From assembly GCF_006385185.1 (NCBI RefSeq), contig NZ_VFIX01000001.1, forward strand, positions 83,992 to 147,991: DNA of 64,000 bases. The letters run 5' to 3'. How positions within the stretch are numbered: position 1 is the stretch's first letter; every line of letters starts with the position of its first letter. Positions 22,732 through 32,155 of the stretch are shown here, one piece after another. Position numbers and translations under genes: made by a program. The stretch comes from Metamycoplasma equirhinis (GTDB lineage Bacteria; Bacillota_I; Bacilli_A; Mycoplasmatales; Metamycoplasmataceae). Below the pieces are notes generated by a model that was given only the letters and a program-made list of their open reading frames with translations, was not told the DNA's origin and searched no databases.

Positions 22732-25700
22732 TTAGAAATTTCCTAATTCGTCAATATCTACAAATGAAAATTCTGTCATTATTATTTTGATTGATTTTAT
22801 AAATCTTTTGTCTTTTTGTTTTTCTAATAAATCTGTGGCATCTTCTTTCAGGTCCAAAACTCTGCGATCAATTCGCTTTATTTCAAGTTTATCTCCGGCT
22901 GTCGGAATTCCAGAAATATACCATAAAGAATCATCAAGATTATTTTTTATACACATTGTTTTGTTTATATATTTTATTGGTTTGTTACTTATTGGGATGT
23001 TATTTAATCTTTTTTGTAGTTCCAACTCGTTTGCAAAATAGATATTTTCATCTAATAAATTTTTTGGAATATTGGAATTAAAATGCATTAGTTTTGCATT
23101 TAATGGAATCTTAGAATATTTATCTTCTTTATTTTTGTATATTAAACATCCAAGTGAGTTAAGAGTGTCATTGAAGGATTTTTCTTGCTGTTTTTTGTTT
23201 AAAATTAAATTATTTTTATCTATTTTATTTGAAATATATTTCAGACTCCTAAATATAGAAGCATTTTTAGTTACAAAAACTTTTTTTGCAGCATAAAGAG
23301 TTTTAATATAAGCAGGATCTATATCTTCACAATTTTCACAAAGGTTTTTCATATAAGCTATAAAAGGATTTTGCTTCTTATCTATTTTCGTTTTTCATTC
23401 ATCATAAATTTCTTTTAAATTGACATATTCCGAATTATGTGATCTACAAATTAATAAATTTGGAACTTTGTCATTTTCATTTCCGGCGCTAGCAAAAAAT
23501 TTATCTAAAGTTTCCGTTGTTTCATCAAATAAATTTAATTTTTCTATTTTATAAAATTCATTATTGTTAATCTCTTTTAAAGCATAAATTGTTGAATTAA
23601 ATAGGGATGTGTTTGAATCCATTAAAACTTTTCGCGAAAATTTGGGCATATTTTCCGACCAAATACTGTCAAAAATACTCTTAAAAATTATTTCAGCTGT
23701 TTTTTCAATATTTCAGTATTTGGATTCTATTTTTGAACTAGATATATTTTTTAACTCGCCTGTTTCAACATTTATTAGAGTTTTTTCATTGTAAATAGCA
23801 TATTGTTCTTCTTCTATTGTTAGCGATTTTAATGAAGGGTTATTCTTCGATATTAATGCAATTATTGCGGCATCAACTGCATGATGTAAAAATTTATTTC
23901 GATCTTTTTTGAATACTTGATATTTTTCGTCGTTTAATAATTCATATTTTTTTTCATAATCCAAATTTTTTACACTATTTTTAGCCAATTCAATTTCTCA
24001 GTATTCTCTTGCCTTTTTTCTAAAAAAAGATGTTACATTTCCATTGAGATTTTGTACGCCAAACCTTTTGTTTGCAAATTCGAGCAAATTATTTTTAAAC
24101 AATTTAGTAGCGTATCGAGTATCGTTTATGTGTCGAGATAAAAATTCGCTGGGTTCATATTCTTCTAATAACAAAATGTGTTTCTTTTTATCTAATTGTT
24201 TTTTCGAAAATTTTTCTTCAAAAGATAATAACTCACACATTTGCTTCCCGAACTGTTCATTCACATATTTTTTAAATTTTGCAATATTTCAATTTTCTGT
24301 TTCATGTTTTCTAATATATTGAATAGGTAATTGTTGGCCCTTTCGTTGATTTGAAGTTCTTTTTACCAAAACTTTATTAGAAAACGAATCATCAGCGGAT
24401 AAAGAATAAGGAATTATATGATCGATTTCGCAATAAGAAGAATCTCTTCAGACTTTTTCAATATCTAATTTTTCACCACTATATATATCAATTTGGTCTT
24501 GTTGAAAAAATAAAATTAGTTTAAGCAATTTGGTGGTTGTTATATCATCAATTGAAAAACCAGGTATATCTAAAGATTTCATTTGTTCAATAATTTTATT
24601 TTTTCTATTTTCTTGCAATTTTTGAATTTTCTTTATATATTTCCTTTCATCTTCGCTATTTTTTTCCCTTGCTAGTTCAATAACAACATTTTTAATTGTG
24701 TATTTTTTAGAATAAAGTTTTATTATTTTATTCAAAACTCTTACAGATTCACATATCGTGGTTCTAACTGATGGCGGCAAAATCGCATTATCTAAAAATT
24801 TGTCGCTCATATATTTTGCATTCTGTAAAACTCTGTTTTCGGTAGTAATGTTTCTTTCTTTAATTTCATTTCATTTTAATGATTCGTAATTTTCAAGTGA
24901 ATAATAAATTTTGGGAATAAATTTTTTATAAGCTTTTATTGACAATGATGCTCTTTTCGAACTTATTCCAGGTATCTCACTAAGTTCTATCAATAAATTG
25001 TGAAAAATATCATCGTTAGTTAATTTTTTTCTTAAAATTTTAAAATTTTCGAAAATTAAGCTAATTTTTTCATACCTATCTTCTTTGGTTTTGCAATTAG
25101 ATAATATTTCAATAATTTGATCAAATTCGTCTAATATAGTATCTTTATCTTCGTTTAATAATTCAATTATATTTTTGAAATTTAAATGTTTATTTATAAC
25201 ATCGGCATAATATTTAGAAATAATTTTGAATAATTTTGAGATTGAATTTAATTCAGTGAATTTTGTTCCATCTGAATTTTTCTTGTAAACTTCATAATTA
25301 ATTTCAGTTTTTTTGTTAATTTTCCCTAACAATTTCGAGATCGTAAGATTTTGAATTTTATTATTGTTAAACATTTTATCTAAGAGATCATAAAAATTAG
25401 CTTTCGAGATAACTTCTGTAATTTTTAATTTATTTTTTGAGTATAAATTTTCAAAAAATCTAAAGTTTACCAAATCTTCAAGTAAATTAAACAATTCGCC
25501 ATAACATGACGATTTTGGCGCTCTTAGTTGATCTGGAAAATATGAACATTTTCCTATCAGTTTGGATCATATATTTTCATATGAACATAAATTATTGTTT
25601 TCATCATAATAAAATCTTCCATAAGGACTAACACTATTTTTACTTCCAGGTCCATCGGCATAACTTCTACAAAATGTAAATAAAGTAATTATTGAGTCTT

Positions 25701-26343
25701 GAAATTCACTAGAAACATTTGTTTTCTTAAAAAGTAGTTTTAATTCTTCGGCGAATTTTTTATTTGAAAACGCACTAGAATAGTCGTCGGTACCATATGC
25801 TTGCGAATTTTTGAAAAAACCGTTTTTACTGAAAAAATCTATTTGTTTTTGAGTTGGCAATTCTCCTGAATAGTCATTTTTATATTTTGCATCAATAGAT
25901 TTTTCTGATTTTTTAGGTTTTTCCTTTTCAGCGGTTTCAATGATTTCATAAAAATATCCTCGATTTTGAAAATAGTCATGAAGTAGCCATAAAAGTTCAT
26001 TTTTTGTAATTAATGATTCATTCTCAAAAATTTTCTTTTTTAAAAAAATAATATTTGGATATTTTTTTGTAAGTTTTATAAAAGCATTCTTTATTTCTTC
26101 CTTGCTAGAAAATCCAAATTCTTCTTTATACCTTAAAACAATATTATAAAATTTTTCATTTTTATATTGTTTTCTTCGGTGCATTCGTCTAATTGAACGT
26201 TGAATTCTACGATCTTCAGCTAGTTGTGGTTCACTAAATAACCTAGAACCTCAATTTATAATCTTATTATCATTATTTATAATAGCCCAACCTACAGAAC
26301 CAACCCCAAGGTCAAAGCCAATTGTAATTTCTTCCTTTGTCAT
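22732..26343 (-). CDS. cas9: CRISPR-associated endonuclease Cas9 (type II-A)
   Basis: A single 1203-residue frame is intact with TGA as Trp. RuvC-I is [14 protein letters not shown] (Asp11), followed by an Arg-rich bridge helix. RuvC-II has [16 protein letters not shown] (Glu near 556). The HNH block [19 protein letters not shown] has His642 and Asn656, and RuvC-III has HHAVDAAII (His820, Asp824). All catalytic residues are present, so it should be an active RNA-guided nuclease. The start follows TTAGGAGCGACATG. A tracrRNA lies immediately upstream and csn2 in the locus marks it as subtype II-A. The 3' end runs straight into mtnN. Confidence 0.97.
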
Positions 26344-26380
26344 GTCGCTCCTAATTAATAGATATAATATATCACTTTAT

Positions 26381-26386
26381 ATTATA
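26381..26386 (-). promoter_or_regulatory. -10 element of cas9
   Basis: TATAAT on the minus strand lies about 40 bases before the cas9 ATG and just past the tracrRNA terminator, which suggests cas9 has its own promoter. No clear -35 box is seen. Confidence 0.45.
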
Positions 26387-26401
26387 CTCTCCTATAGATA
26401 A

Positions 26402-26505
26402 ATAAAAAACCCGATAGATAAACTATCAGGCTATTTCGGGAGCATAATGCCCCTTGTTTTAGGACGTACAATATTTGAGTAAACTATAATATTTATGTAC
26501 TGTAC
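26402..26505 (-). ncRNA. tracrRNA
   Basis: The 26457-26490 segment matches the CRISPR repeat in most of its length (GTACAATATTTGAGTAAAC is shared), so minus-strand RNA from it can pair with the crRNA repeat. Downstream come a short purine/pyrimidine hairpin region (GGGGCATTATGCTCCC) and a strong terminator, CCTGATAG/CTATCGGG followed by TTTTTTATTT, at 26403-26430. A minus-strand TATAAT at 26512-26517 would start the RNA near 26505. Its position between cas9 and cas1 is typical. Confidence 0.85.
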
Positions 26506-26507
26506 AT
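26495..26507. promoter_or_regulatory. Perfect palindrome at the tracrRNA 5' end
   Basis: ATGTAC-T-GTACAT is a 13-base perfect palindrome lying between the tracrRNA and cas1, at the predicted tracrRNA start site. It could be an operator for the divergent tracrRNA/cas1 promoters or a 5' hairpin. The role is not known. Confidence 0.4.
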
Positions 26508-26534
26508 AATTATTATAACAAAAGAAAGGAATTA

Positions 26535-27422
26535 ATGAAAAGAATAATAGAAATTTCCAGCAGTTCTTATGCACATTTATTTTTGCATAATTTAATTGTT
26601 AAAAGAGATGAATTAAAAATTAGATATCCAATATCTGAAATAGAATATATTATATTTGATAATGTGAAAACAACTATTTCGGTGCAATTATTAAATGAAT
26701 TAATGGACAAAAATGTTGGCGTGATTATCTGCAATTATTATCATCTACCTGCGGCTTTACTTATCCCATATCATGCTTATTATTCTACTAAAGCGTTGCA
26801 AGAACAAATCAAATGAAATAATAAATTTAAAAACATTGTATGACAAAATATTATAAAATCTAAAATTGTCAATACACGGAATATGCTTATAAGTTTAGGT
26901 ATCATATCATTAGATCAAATTGATAAATTTACATTATATGAAAGCGAGACTTTAGAGGGTGATATTACAAATCGCGAAGGTCACGCAGCAAAGCTAAATT
27001 TCAAAATTTTATTTGGTAACAGCTTTGTTAGAGAAAGAAATTCAGATGACTTAATTAATTCATTACTAAATTATGGATACACAATTTTATTAAGTTATGT
27101 TACACGAAGCTTATGCGCCAAAGGGTATGACCCCAGATTATCTTTTTTTCACAAAAGTTATAACAATAATTTTGGCTTATCTTGCGATATTATGGAACCG
27201 TTTAGATGCTTTATTGAGTTAGAAGTTTATAAATATATGCACTCAAACGAAATTGTACAATTAAATGAATTTAAAGAAATAGTATTTAATGCTTTTTTTA
27301 AACAATATAAAGTAAACGGTAGATTCATGACACTAGATGAATATATCGAAAATTATATTAATTTTTTATTAAAATCTGACTCGAAAATAAAGGAATTAAA
27401 AATTGAATGGGAATTACAATAG
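26535..27422 (+). CDS. cas1: CRISPR integrase Cas1
   Basis: The 295-residue frame is continuous with two TGA Trp codons near 26815 and 26840. Family residues are visible in ITNREGHAAKLNFKILFG (the catalytic Glu), DPRLSFFH (His) and LSCDIMEPFR (Asp/Glu). Together with Cas2 it inserts new spacers. AAAGGAATTAATG gives the ribosome site. It is divergent from the tracrRNA and overlaps cas2 by 20 bases. Confidence 0.95.
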
Positions 27423-27735
27423 ATATATGCGATTAATTGTTATGTATGACATTAATATGAGCAATGAAGACAATATTAAAAAATATAATAAATTTTTAAA
27501 TTTCTTAAACAAGAGTGGTTATTTCAGAATTCAATATTCAGTATATTGTAAGTGCATTAATGCTCATACAATGTATAAATCAGAAAAAATAAAACTTTTA
27601 CAACATGTTCCAGTAGATTCGAATGTAAGGGTGATGTTAATAACTGAAAATCAATATCAAGACATTGAATTATTATCAGGAAAAATAAGCGAAGATGAAT
27701 ATCTACAAAATCAAGGGAGATTCATAAGATTATAA
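27403..27735 (+). CDS. cas2: CRISPR-associated protein Cas2
   Basis: The 110-residue protein has the Cas2 ferredoxin-like start MRLIVMYDINM and the VYCKC and VMLITENQYQDIELL strands. The longer start at 27403 (MNGNYNRYMRLIV) is chosen because type II-A Cas2 proteins usually have a short extension before RYMR; the internal ATG at 27427 is the alternative. It forms the integration complex with Cas1. Its stop overlaps the csn2 start (TAATG). Confidence 0.93.
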   Translation: MNGNYNRYMRLIVMYDINMSNEDNIKKYNKFLNFLNKSGYFRIQYSVYCKCINAHTMYKSEKIKLLQHVPVDSNVRVMLITENQYQDIELLSGKISEDEYLQNQGRFIRL

Positions 27736-28505
27736 TGTTTAAAATAAAAGGGTTTGAAGAATTAGAAATAGATGAATTTGATGGAATTATTTGTATTGAA
27801 ACAAATAATGAAGATGAATTCATTAGAAAAATATATGAATGAGAATGAAAGAATGATGAAAAATCTATTATCGTAAATAATAATGATTTATCCATCAAAG
27901 ATATTATTCAAATTAGTAATTTAACTAGGGTGTGTGATTTATTTAACCTAACAGTAAAAAATTGATTATACAAATCAATATTAGAAAACGAAAAAATAAA
28001 TGAACGAGCCTTTATTAATAATAGTGTGTTGGAAAATGTTGCACAACAAGTGAATTTGTCTATTGGTCTCGAAAATTTTTTGAATGTAAATCTTGATTTT
28101 ACCAAATTAATCAAAGACCTATTTGATGTAAACGAATTATCGTTTATTGATAATGAGATATTTTTTAATTGACTTAAAAAAAGTAAAGATTTAAGTTCAA
28201 ATAAAAAAACTATAATTATCAAAAATATAGATTGAATTAAAATAAGTGAATTGGTTAAATATGTTGATTTTTACAATTTCATTGTATTAAGCAATAATCC
28301 TCTTTTTGTGTGTGATGAATGTAAACAATTAGAAATTTGTTTTTTTCAAGAAGAATATAATTTCAAAAACATAATAGATTTTGAAATTTTGGAAGACCAA
28401 ATTAATTTTGATTGTAAAAAAAATTTATTCAAAAATTATCAAAGAAAATCTAAAAAAGAATTAAAAAAATTGCAAATTATAATTAAAAATAAGATTTTTA
28501 CTTAA
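27735..28505 (+). CDS. csn2: CRISPR-associated protein Csn2
   Basis: The 256-residue protein is placed directly after cas2 and before the array, and shows the Csn2 pattern of an N-terminal beta-rich domain and helical region (INERAFINNSVLENVAQQV, LSIGLENFLNVNLDF, IIKNIDWIKISELVKYVDFY). Csn2 forms a ring on double-stranded DNA ends during spacer acquisition. It has several TGA Trp codons. The last A of its TAA is the first base of the putative leader-anchoring motif. The sequence is divergent, so the call leans on position as well as pattern. Confidence 0.85.
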
Positions 28506-28511
28506 TTTGAC
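28505..28511 (+). promoter_or_regulatory. Putative leader-anchoring sequence for spacer integration
   Basis: ATTTGAC lies directly before the first repeat. It differs by one base from ATTTGAG, the leader-anchoring sequence known from type II-A systems. It overlaps the csn2 stop codon, so the leader must lie within csn2 coding sequence. Confidence 0.5.
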
Positions 28512-29142
28512 ATTTTAGGGCTGTACAATATTTGAGTAAACTATAACAAATATAACCGTTATAAGCGTTATAATTGCATTTTAGGGCTGTACAATATTTG
28601 AGTAAACTATAACATGACCGTACTAATGTTAAGCTTTTGGGTTATTTTAGGGCTGTACAATATTTGAGTAAACTATAACAAAAAAGAAATTGAGCAATTA
28701 AAAACTAAGATTTTAGGGCTGTACAATATTTGAGTAAACTATAACGAATATGAAAAAATAGGCGAGGGTTATATTTATTTTAGGGCTGTACAATATTTGA
28801 GTAAACTATAACAAGGATTACTCGGTTAACTCATTCAAAGATATTTTAGGGCTGTACAATATTTGAGTAAACTATAACTAAAAAGGTGTCAACTAATATA
28901 TAATAGTCATTTTAGGGCTGTACAATATTTGAGTAAACTATAACAGGTTTAAAGCGGAATCAATTATCGGAGCTATTTTAGGGCTGTACAATATTTGAGT
29001 AAACTATAACATATGCGTCAAAAACCTGATATTGTCGCCGATTTTAGGGCTGTACAATATTTGAGTAAACTATAACATTCACCTTCCAATAATTCATTAG
29101 ATTTTTATTTTAGGGCTGTACAATTTTTGAAAGGCATAACTA
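28512..29142 (+). CRISPR. Type II-A CRISPR array, 10 repeats and 9 spacers
   Basis: The 36-base repeat begins ATTTTAGGGCTGTACAATA and ends GAGTAAACTATAAC. Repeats start at 28512, 28578, 28644, 28710, 28777, 28843, 28909, 28975, 29041 and 29107. The first nine are identical; the last matches only for its first 18 bases and then diverges. Eight spacers are 30 bases and the fourth is 31. The repeat resembles that known from Mycoplasma gallisepticum. Orientation (crRNA on the plus strand, leader at the csn2 side) follows from the degenerate last repeat and the antisense tracrRNA. The foreign island begins inside the last repeat. Confidence 0.97.
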
Positions 29143-29269
29143 TGAGAACTTAAACGAAAAAAAGAATACACTAATGCAAGAGTATTCTTCTTCAAAATCC
29201 GATATGAAAGAACTGTATCAAATCAGAAAAAAATATGAAAAATATATGAGTATGGAAATGGAAAGATAG
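29114..29269 (+). pseudogene. C-terminal remnant, relaxase-like coiled coil
   Basis: An open frame runs out of the degenerate last repeat and encodes about 50 residues ending in TAG at 29267-29269, for example NLNEKKNTLMQEYSSSKSDM and LYQIRKKYEKYMSMEMER. The charged, helical tail resembles the end of mobilisation relaxases of conjugative elements, but it is short and the call is tentative. No start codon or N-terminal part remains. The 200 bases after it hold no gene, only the promoter of the next one. Confidence 0.4.
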
Positions 29270-29419
29270 CTTTTATAAATCTTTTATTCCATATGTTTAC
29301 TATATTTATAAAGAATTAATTTTAAATTTAAAATGTATTTTTGTAACACATAGGTATAAGAATATGATAATCTATTTGATTTATTAATTTTGAAATAGTT
29401 CATTATAGCTCACACATAG

Positions 29420-29457
29420 TTGACTTTAGACTAAAGACAGGCTATAATTAGTCTAAA
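29420..29457 (+). promoter_or_regulatory. Promoter with overlapping inverted repeat
   Basis: TTGACT and TATAAT (29443-29448) are separated by exactly 17 bases, a textbook sigma-70 promoter. TTTAGAC and GTCTAAA lie on either side of the -10 box as an inverted repeat, a likely operator, perhaps for the AbrB-like protein encoded just downstream. Confidence 0.7.
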
Positions 29458-29479
29458 ATCAGGTTGAGGAGGAAGCTAT

Positions 29480-29662
29480 ATGAAAGATGAAAAATTAATA
29501 TATCTTGACACTTATGTACTACAAAAAGATATGAGAATACGAATGCCCAAGAGCATTTTGGAAAATCTAAATTTAGAAAAAGGGAAAAGTAAATTCAAAG
29601 TTTATTATGACCAACTTAATGTTCAACTTATTCTTAGGGTTGGTGAAGATGAAAATAAATAA
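29480..29662 (+). CDS. Small AbrB/MazE-like DNA-binding protein
   Basis: The 60-residue protein has DKMRIRMPKSILENLNLEKG-like text (here KDMRIRMPKSILENLNLEKG), the swapped-hairpin pattern of AbrB-type transition regulators and antitoxins. A strong GAGGAGGAAGCTATATG ribosome site and promoter precede it. In this position on conjugative elements it could regulate the following methyltransferase or act as an antitoxin; no toxin partner was recognised next to it. It belongs to the foreign island. Confidence 0.6.
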   Translation: MKDEKLIYLDTYVLQKDMRIRMPKSILENLNLEKGKSKFKVYYDQLNVQLILRVGEDENK

Positions 29663-29681
29663 GAATTGAAAGGATATTATT

Positions 29682-30660
29682 ATGAAAAAACAGTATAAAG
29701 TCGAAAGTTTGTTTGCCGGTGTAGGTGGTATTTGTTTAGGCTTTATGAATGCACAAAATCCCTCATAAGACGGTTGATTATGTAGAAATAGATAAGAACT
29801 GTGTTAAAAGCTATAATGCACTTTATGGTGAAGAATTTAAGCCTAAAAGTATAGTAGATTATCATCCACCAGATGAAAGAATAGATTTATTAATGCATGG
29901 TAGTTCATGTCAAGATTTTAGTAGAAGTGGCTTAAAGAAAGGTGGCACAAAAGGTAGCGGTACAAGAAGTAGTCTTCTTTTTGAAACTATACGAATAATA
30001 GAAGAAATGAATATCAAGCCCAAGGTTGTGCTTTGGGAAAATGTAAAGGGAGTTCTCGATAGAAATTTGAGAGCTTCCTTTTTTCATTACTTAAAAGAAA
30101 TGGAGAGACTGGGATATGAGAACAAATATGAAATTCTAAATGCTATAGAATTTGGAATGCCACAGAAAAGAGAGCGTATCTTTGTTGTGAGCATCTTGGG
30201 AACTAATCATTTTAATTTTGGCAAACTCGAAAAAATACAAACAAGGAGTATATCTGAATTTCTTGAGAAAGACGCTTCAAATCTTTATGAAGTAAGGCAA
30301 AAGTCAATGCTTAGACATATAAGAGGAGAACTTAAGAATAATAATTTTAGAGGAAGACTTAAAGTGATAGATAAGTTTGCCTACACAATTTCCGCCAAGC
30401 AAGTGCGTATTCCTAATTCAGGAATTATTGATTTATGTAATGGCAAATATAGATATTTAACTGAGCGAGAATGCATTAGACTTATGGGTTTTGCTGATGA
30501 AGACTTTAACAAACTCAAAGCTATATATCCAGGAAGAAAAGGTAAATTATCGTCAATACTATATAAACAAGCTGGAAATAGCATTGTCGTGAACGTGTTA
30601 AAAGTAGTATTAAAAGAAATTTTAGAGGAGATTAAAAATGAGAAGATTAACAACATATAG
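29682..30660 (+). pseudogene. C5 cytosine DNA methyltransferase, frameshifted near its start
   Basis: ATG at 29682 behind AAAGGATATTATT starts MKKQYKVESLFAGVGGICLG, the SAM-binding motif I, but this frame stops at about 29766. The rest continues in the next frame with VDYVEIDKNC, the catalytic-loop GSSCQDFSRSG with its Cys, ENVKG, GMPQKRERIFV, RECIRLMGF and QAGNSIVVNV. A single-base change near 29740-29755 would restore one protein of about 325 residues. As it stands the enzyme lacks motif I in its main frame and is probably inactive. No matching restriction gene is nearby. Confidence 0.8.
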
Positions 30661-31036
30661 CATTATGGAAATAGATGAAGAAAAGGGAAAAATTCATCAT
30701 AAGGAAGTTGAAAATATATTTGCTAAAATTTACGGCTTTCCAAATTCAGTTTGCATTTACGGCATTAAATATATAGATAAATATCACAGTAAGAAAATTG
30801 AGCCAAGATATGATTATAGCGAACTTCATAACGTTAAAGAAGTTTTAGAGGGAATGGATTTTAAAAATGGTATAGATGTTTTTCTTGATGATGACAAGCT
30901 TGTATTTATTGTTTACGGGCAGGGATATGAATATAAAGGTGAATATGGTCTGGTTACTACTCAAATAACAGTAAGTCCTGCTGGGAAGTTTGGTAAAAAT
31001 GTAAACTTTAAAATTTTAGAAGAAACAATTATATAA
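30638..31036 (+). CDS. Hypothetical protein of the conjugative island
   Basis: The 132-residue protein overlaps the methyltransferase 3' end by 23 bases, with AGAGGAG just ahead of its ATG, so the two were co-translated. It contains no TGA codons and shows no membrane segment or clear motif. A beta-rich second half (GIDVFLDDDKLVFIVYGQGY) is the most striking part. I do not recognise the family. Confidence 0.65.
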   Translation: MRRLTTYSIMEIDEEKGKIHHKEVENIFAKIYGFPNSVCIYGIKYIDKYHSKKIEPRYDYSELHNVKEVLEGMDFKNGIDVFLDDDKLVFIVYGQGYEYKGEYGLVTTQITVSPAGKFGKNVNFKILEETII

Positions 31037-31109
31037 ATATTGTCCCAAAACTTGAAAATTTGTCCCCGATGTGATAAACTATAAATGAAAAAACTTTGCA
31101 TGGAAGGCG

Positions 31110-32150
31110 ATGAAAATGAAAAAAGCAAATATCATTAATTTAATAAAATATTATGCCGAAAGTAATGACTCGGGATTCAGAAATGAAGCATATCAAATTG
31201 CGAATGAATTTGATAAATCAGGTGATTACCAATTATCAGAATATATAATGGCACTTCTTTCAAATGCAAATACATTTGTTCCACAAATAAATGAAAATGA
31301 TTTAACATTTGTCAGAAAAATAGAAGTTAGTGGAGATCCGTTGCCATTACCCGAAGAAATAAAATCGGACATAATAGGTATAGTAAATGCAGTTGAGCAT
31401 GAGATAGGTGTAAATAAATTTTTATTCCAAGGAGCACCAGGGACTGGGAAGACAGAAACTGTAAAACATATAGCACGAATATTAGATAGAGAACTATTTA
31501 TAGTAGACTTTGCCTTTTTAATCGATAGTAAATTAGGACAGACCGGTAAAAATATTGCTCAATTATTTGACGAAATTAATAATTTACTTATTCCTGAAAA
31601 ATCGTTGATATTATTTGATGAAATAGATGCCTTAGCATTGGATAGAACTGACTCAAAAGATCTTAGAGAAATGGGAAGAGCAACAACATCAGTATTAAAA
31701 GGTTTAGAAGGATTAAATGATAAAATGTTACTGATAGCTACAACTAATTTATATAAGCATTTCGATAAGGCGTTAGTACGAAGATTTGATTCTGTTATAG
31801 ATTTTAATAGATATTCAAGAGAAGATTTAATTGATATATCAGAAGTAATATTAAATTATTATTTATCGAAATTTAAAAATGTTGCTAGGAATATTCGTCT
31901 ATTTAGAAAAATAATTTCGCTTATGGATACAATACCATACCCCGGAGATTTAAAAAATATCATTAAAACATCCCTAGCATTTAGTAATCCTAACGATGAG
32001 TATGACTATCTAAGAAGATTATATACGGCAGTGTTTACTGATAGTGATAAAAACTTAAAAAAAATGCAAAGTCAAGGATTTACTGTTAGAGAAATTGAGA
32101 TTTTGACGGGTGTTTCAAAAAGTCAAGTATCAAGAGAATTAAAGGAGTAG
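31110..32150 (+). CDS. AAA+ ATPase with C-terminal helix-turn-helix, partner of the protease
   Basis: The 346-residue protein has Walker A GAPGTGKTE at about residue 110, Walker B ILFDEIDALAL and sensor/arginine-finger text TTNLYKHFDKALVRRFD, the FtsH/spastin-like AAA class. The end, GFTVREIEILTGVSKSQVSREL, looks like a helix-turn-helix. Its stop is 5 bases before the subtilisin-like protease gene. AAA-ATPase/subtilase pairs are known on conjugative elements, where at least some act as maintenance modules, and similar pairs are discussed as defence genes. Which applies here is unknown. Confidence 0.8.
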   Translation: MKMKKANIINLIKYYAESNDSGFRNEAYQIANEFDKSGDYQLSEYIMALLSNANTFVPQINENDLTFVRKIEVSGDPLPLPEEIKSDIIGIVNAVEHEIGVNKFLFQGAPGTGKTETVKHIARILDRELFIVDFAFLIDSKLGQTGKNIAQLFDEINNLLIPEKSLILFDEIDALALDRTDSKDLREMGRATTSVLKGLEGLNDKMLLIATTNLYKHFDKALVRRFDSVIDFNRYSREDLIDISEVILNYYLSKFKNVARNIRLFRKIISLMDTIPYPGDLKNIIKTSLAFSNPNDEYDYLRRLYTAVFTDSDKNLKKMQSQGFTVREIEILTGVSKSQVSRELKE

Positions 32151-32155
32151 TTTAA

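Noticed and set aside
22732-26343. Cas9 as a broken gene in many pieces
   Set aside because: The breaks are all TGA codons. With the mycoplasma code I found no TAA or TAG in the joining segments, so the gene is complete.
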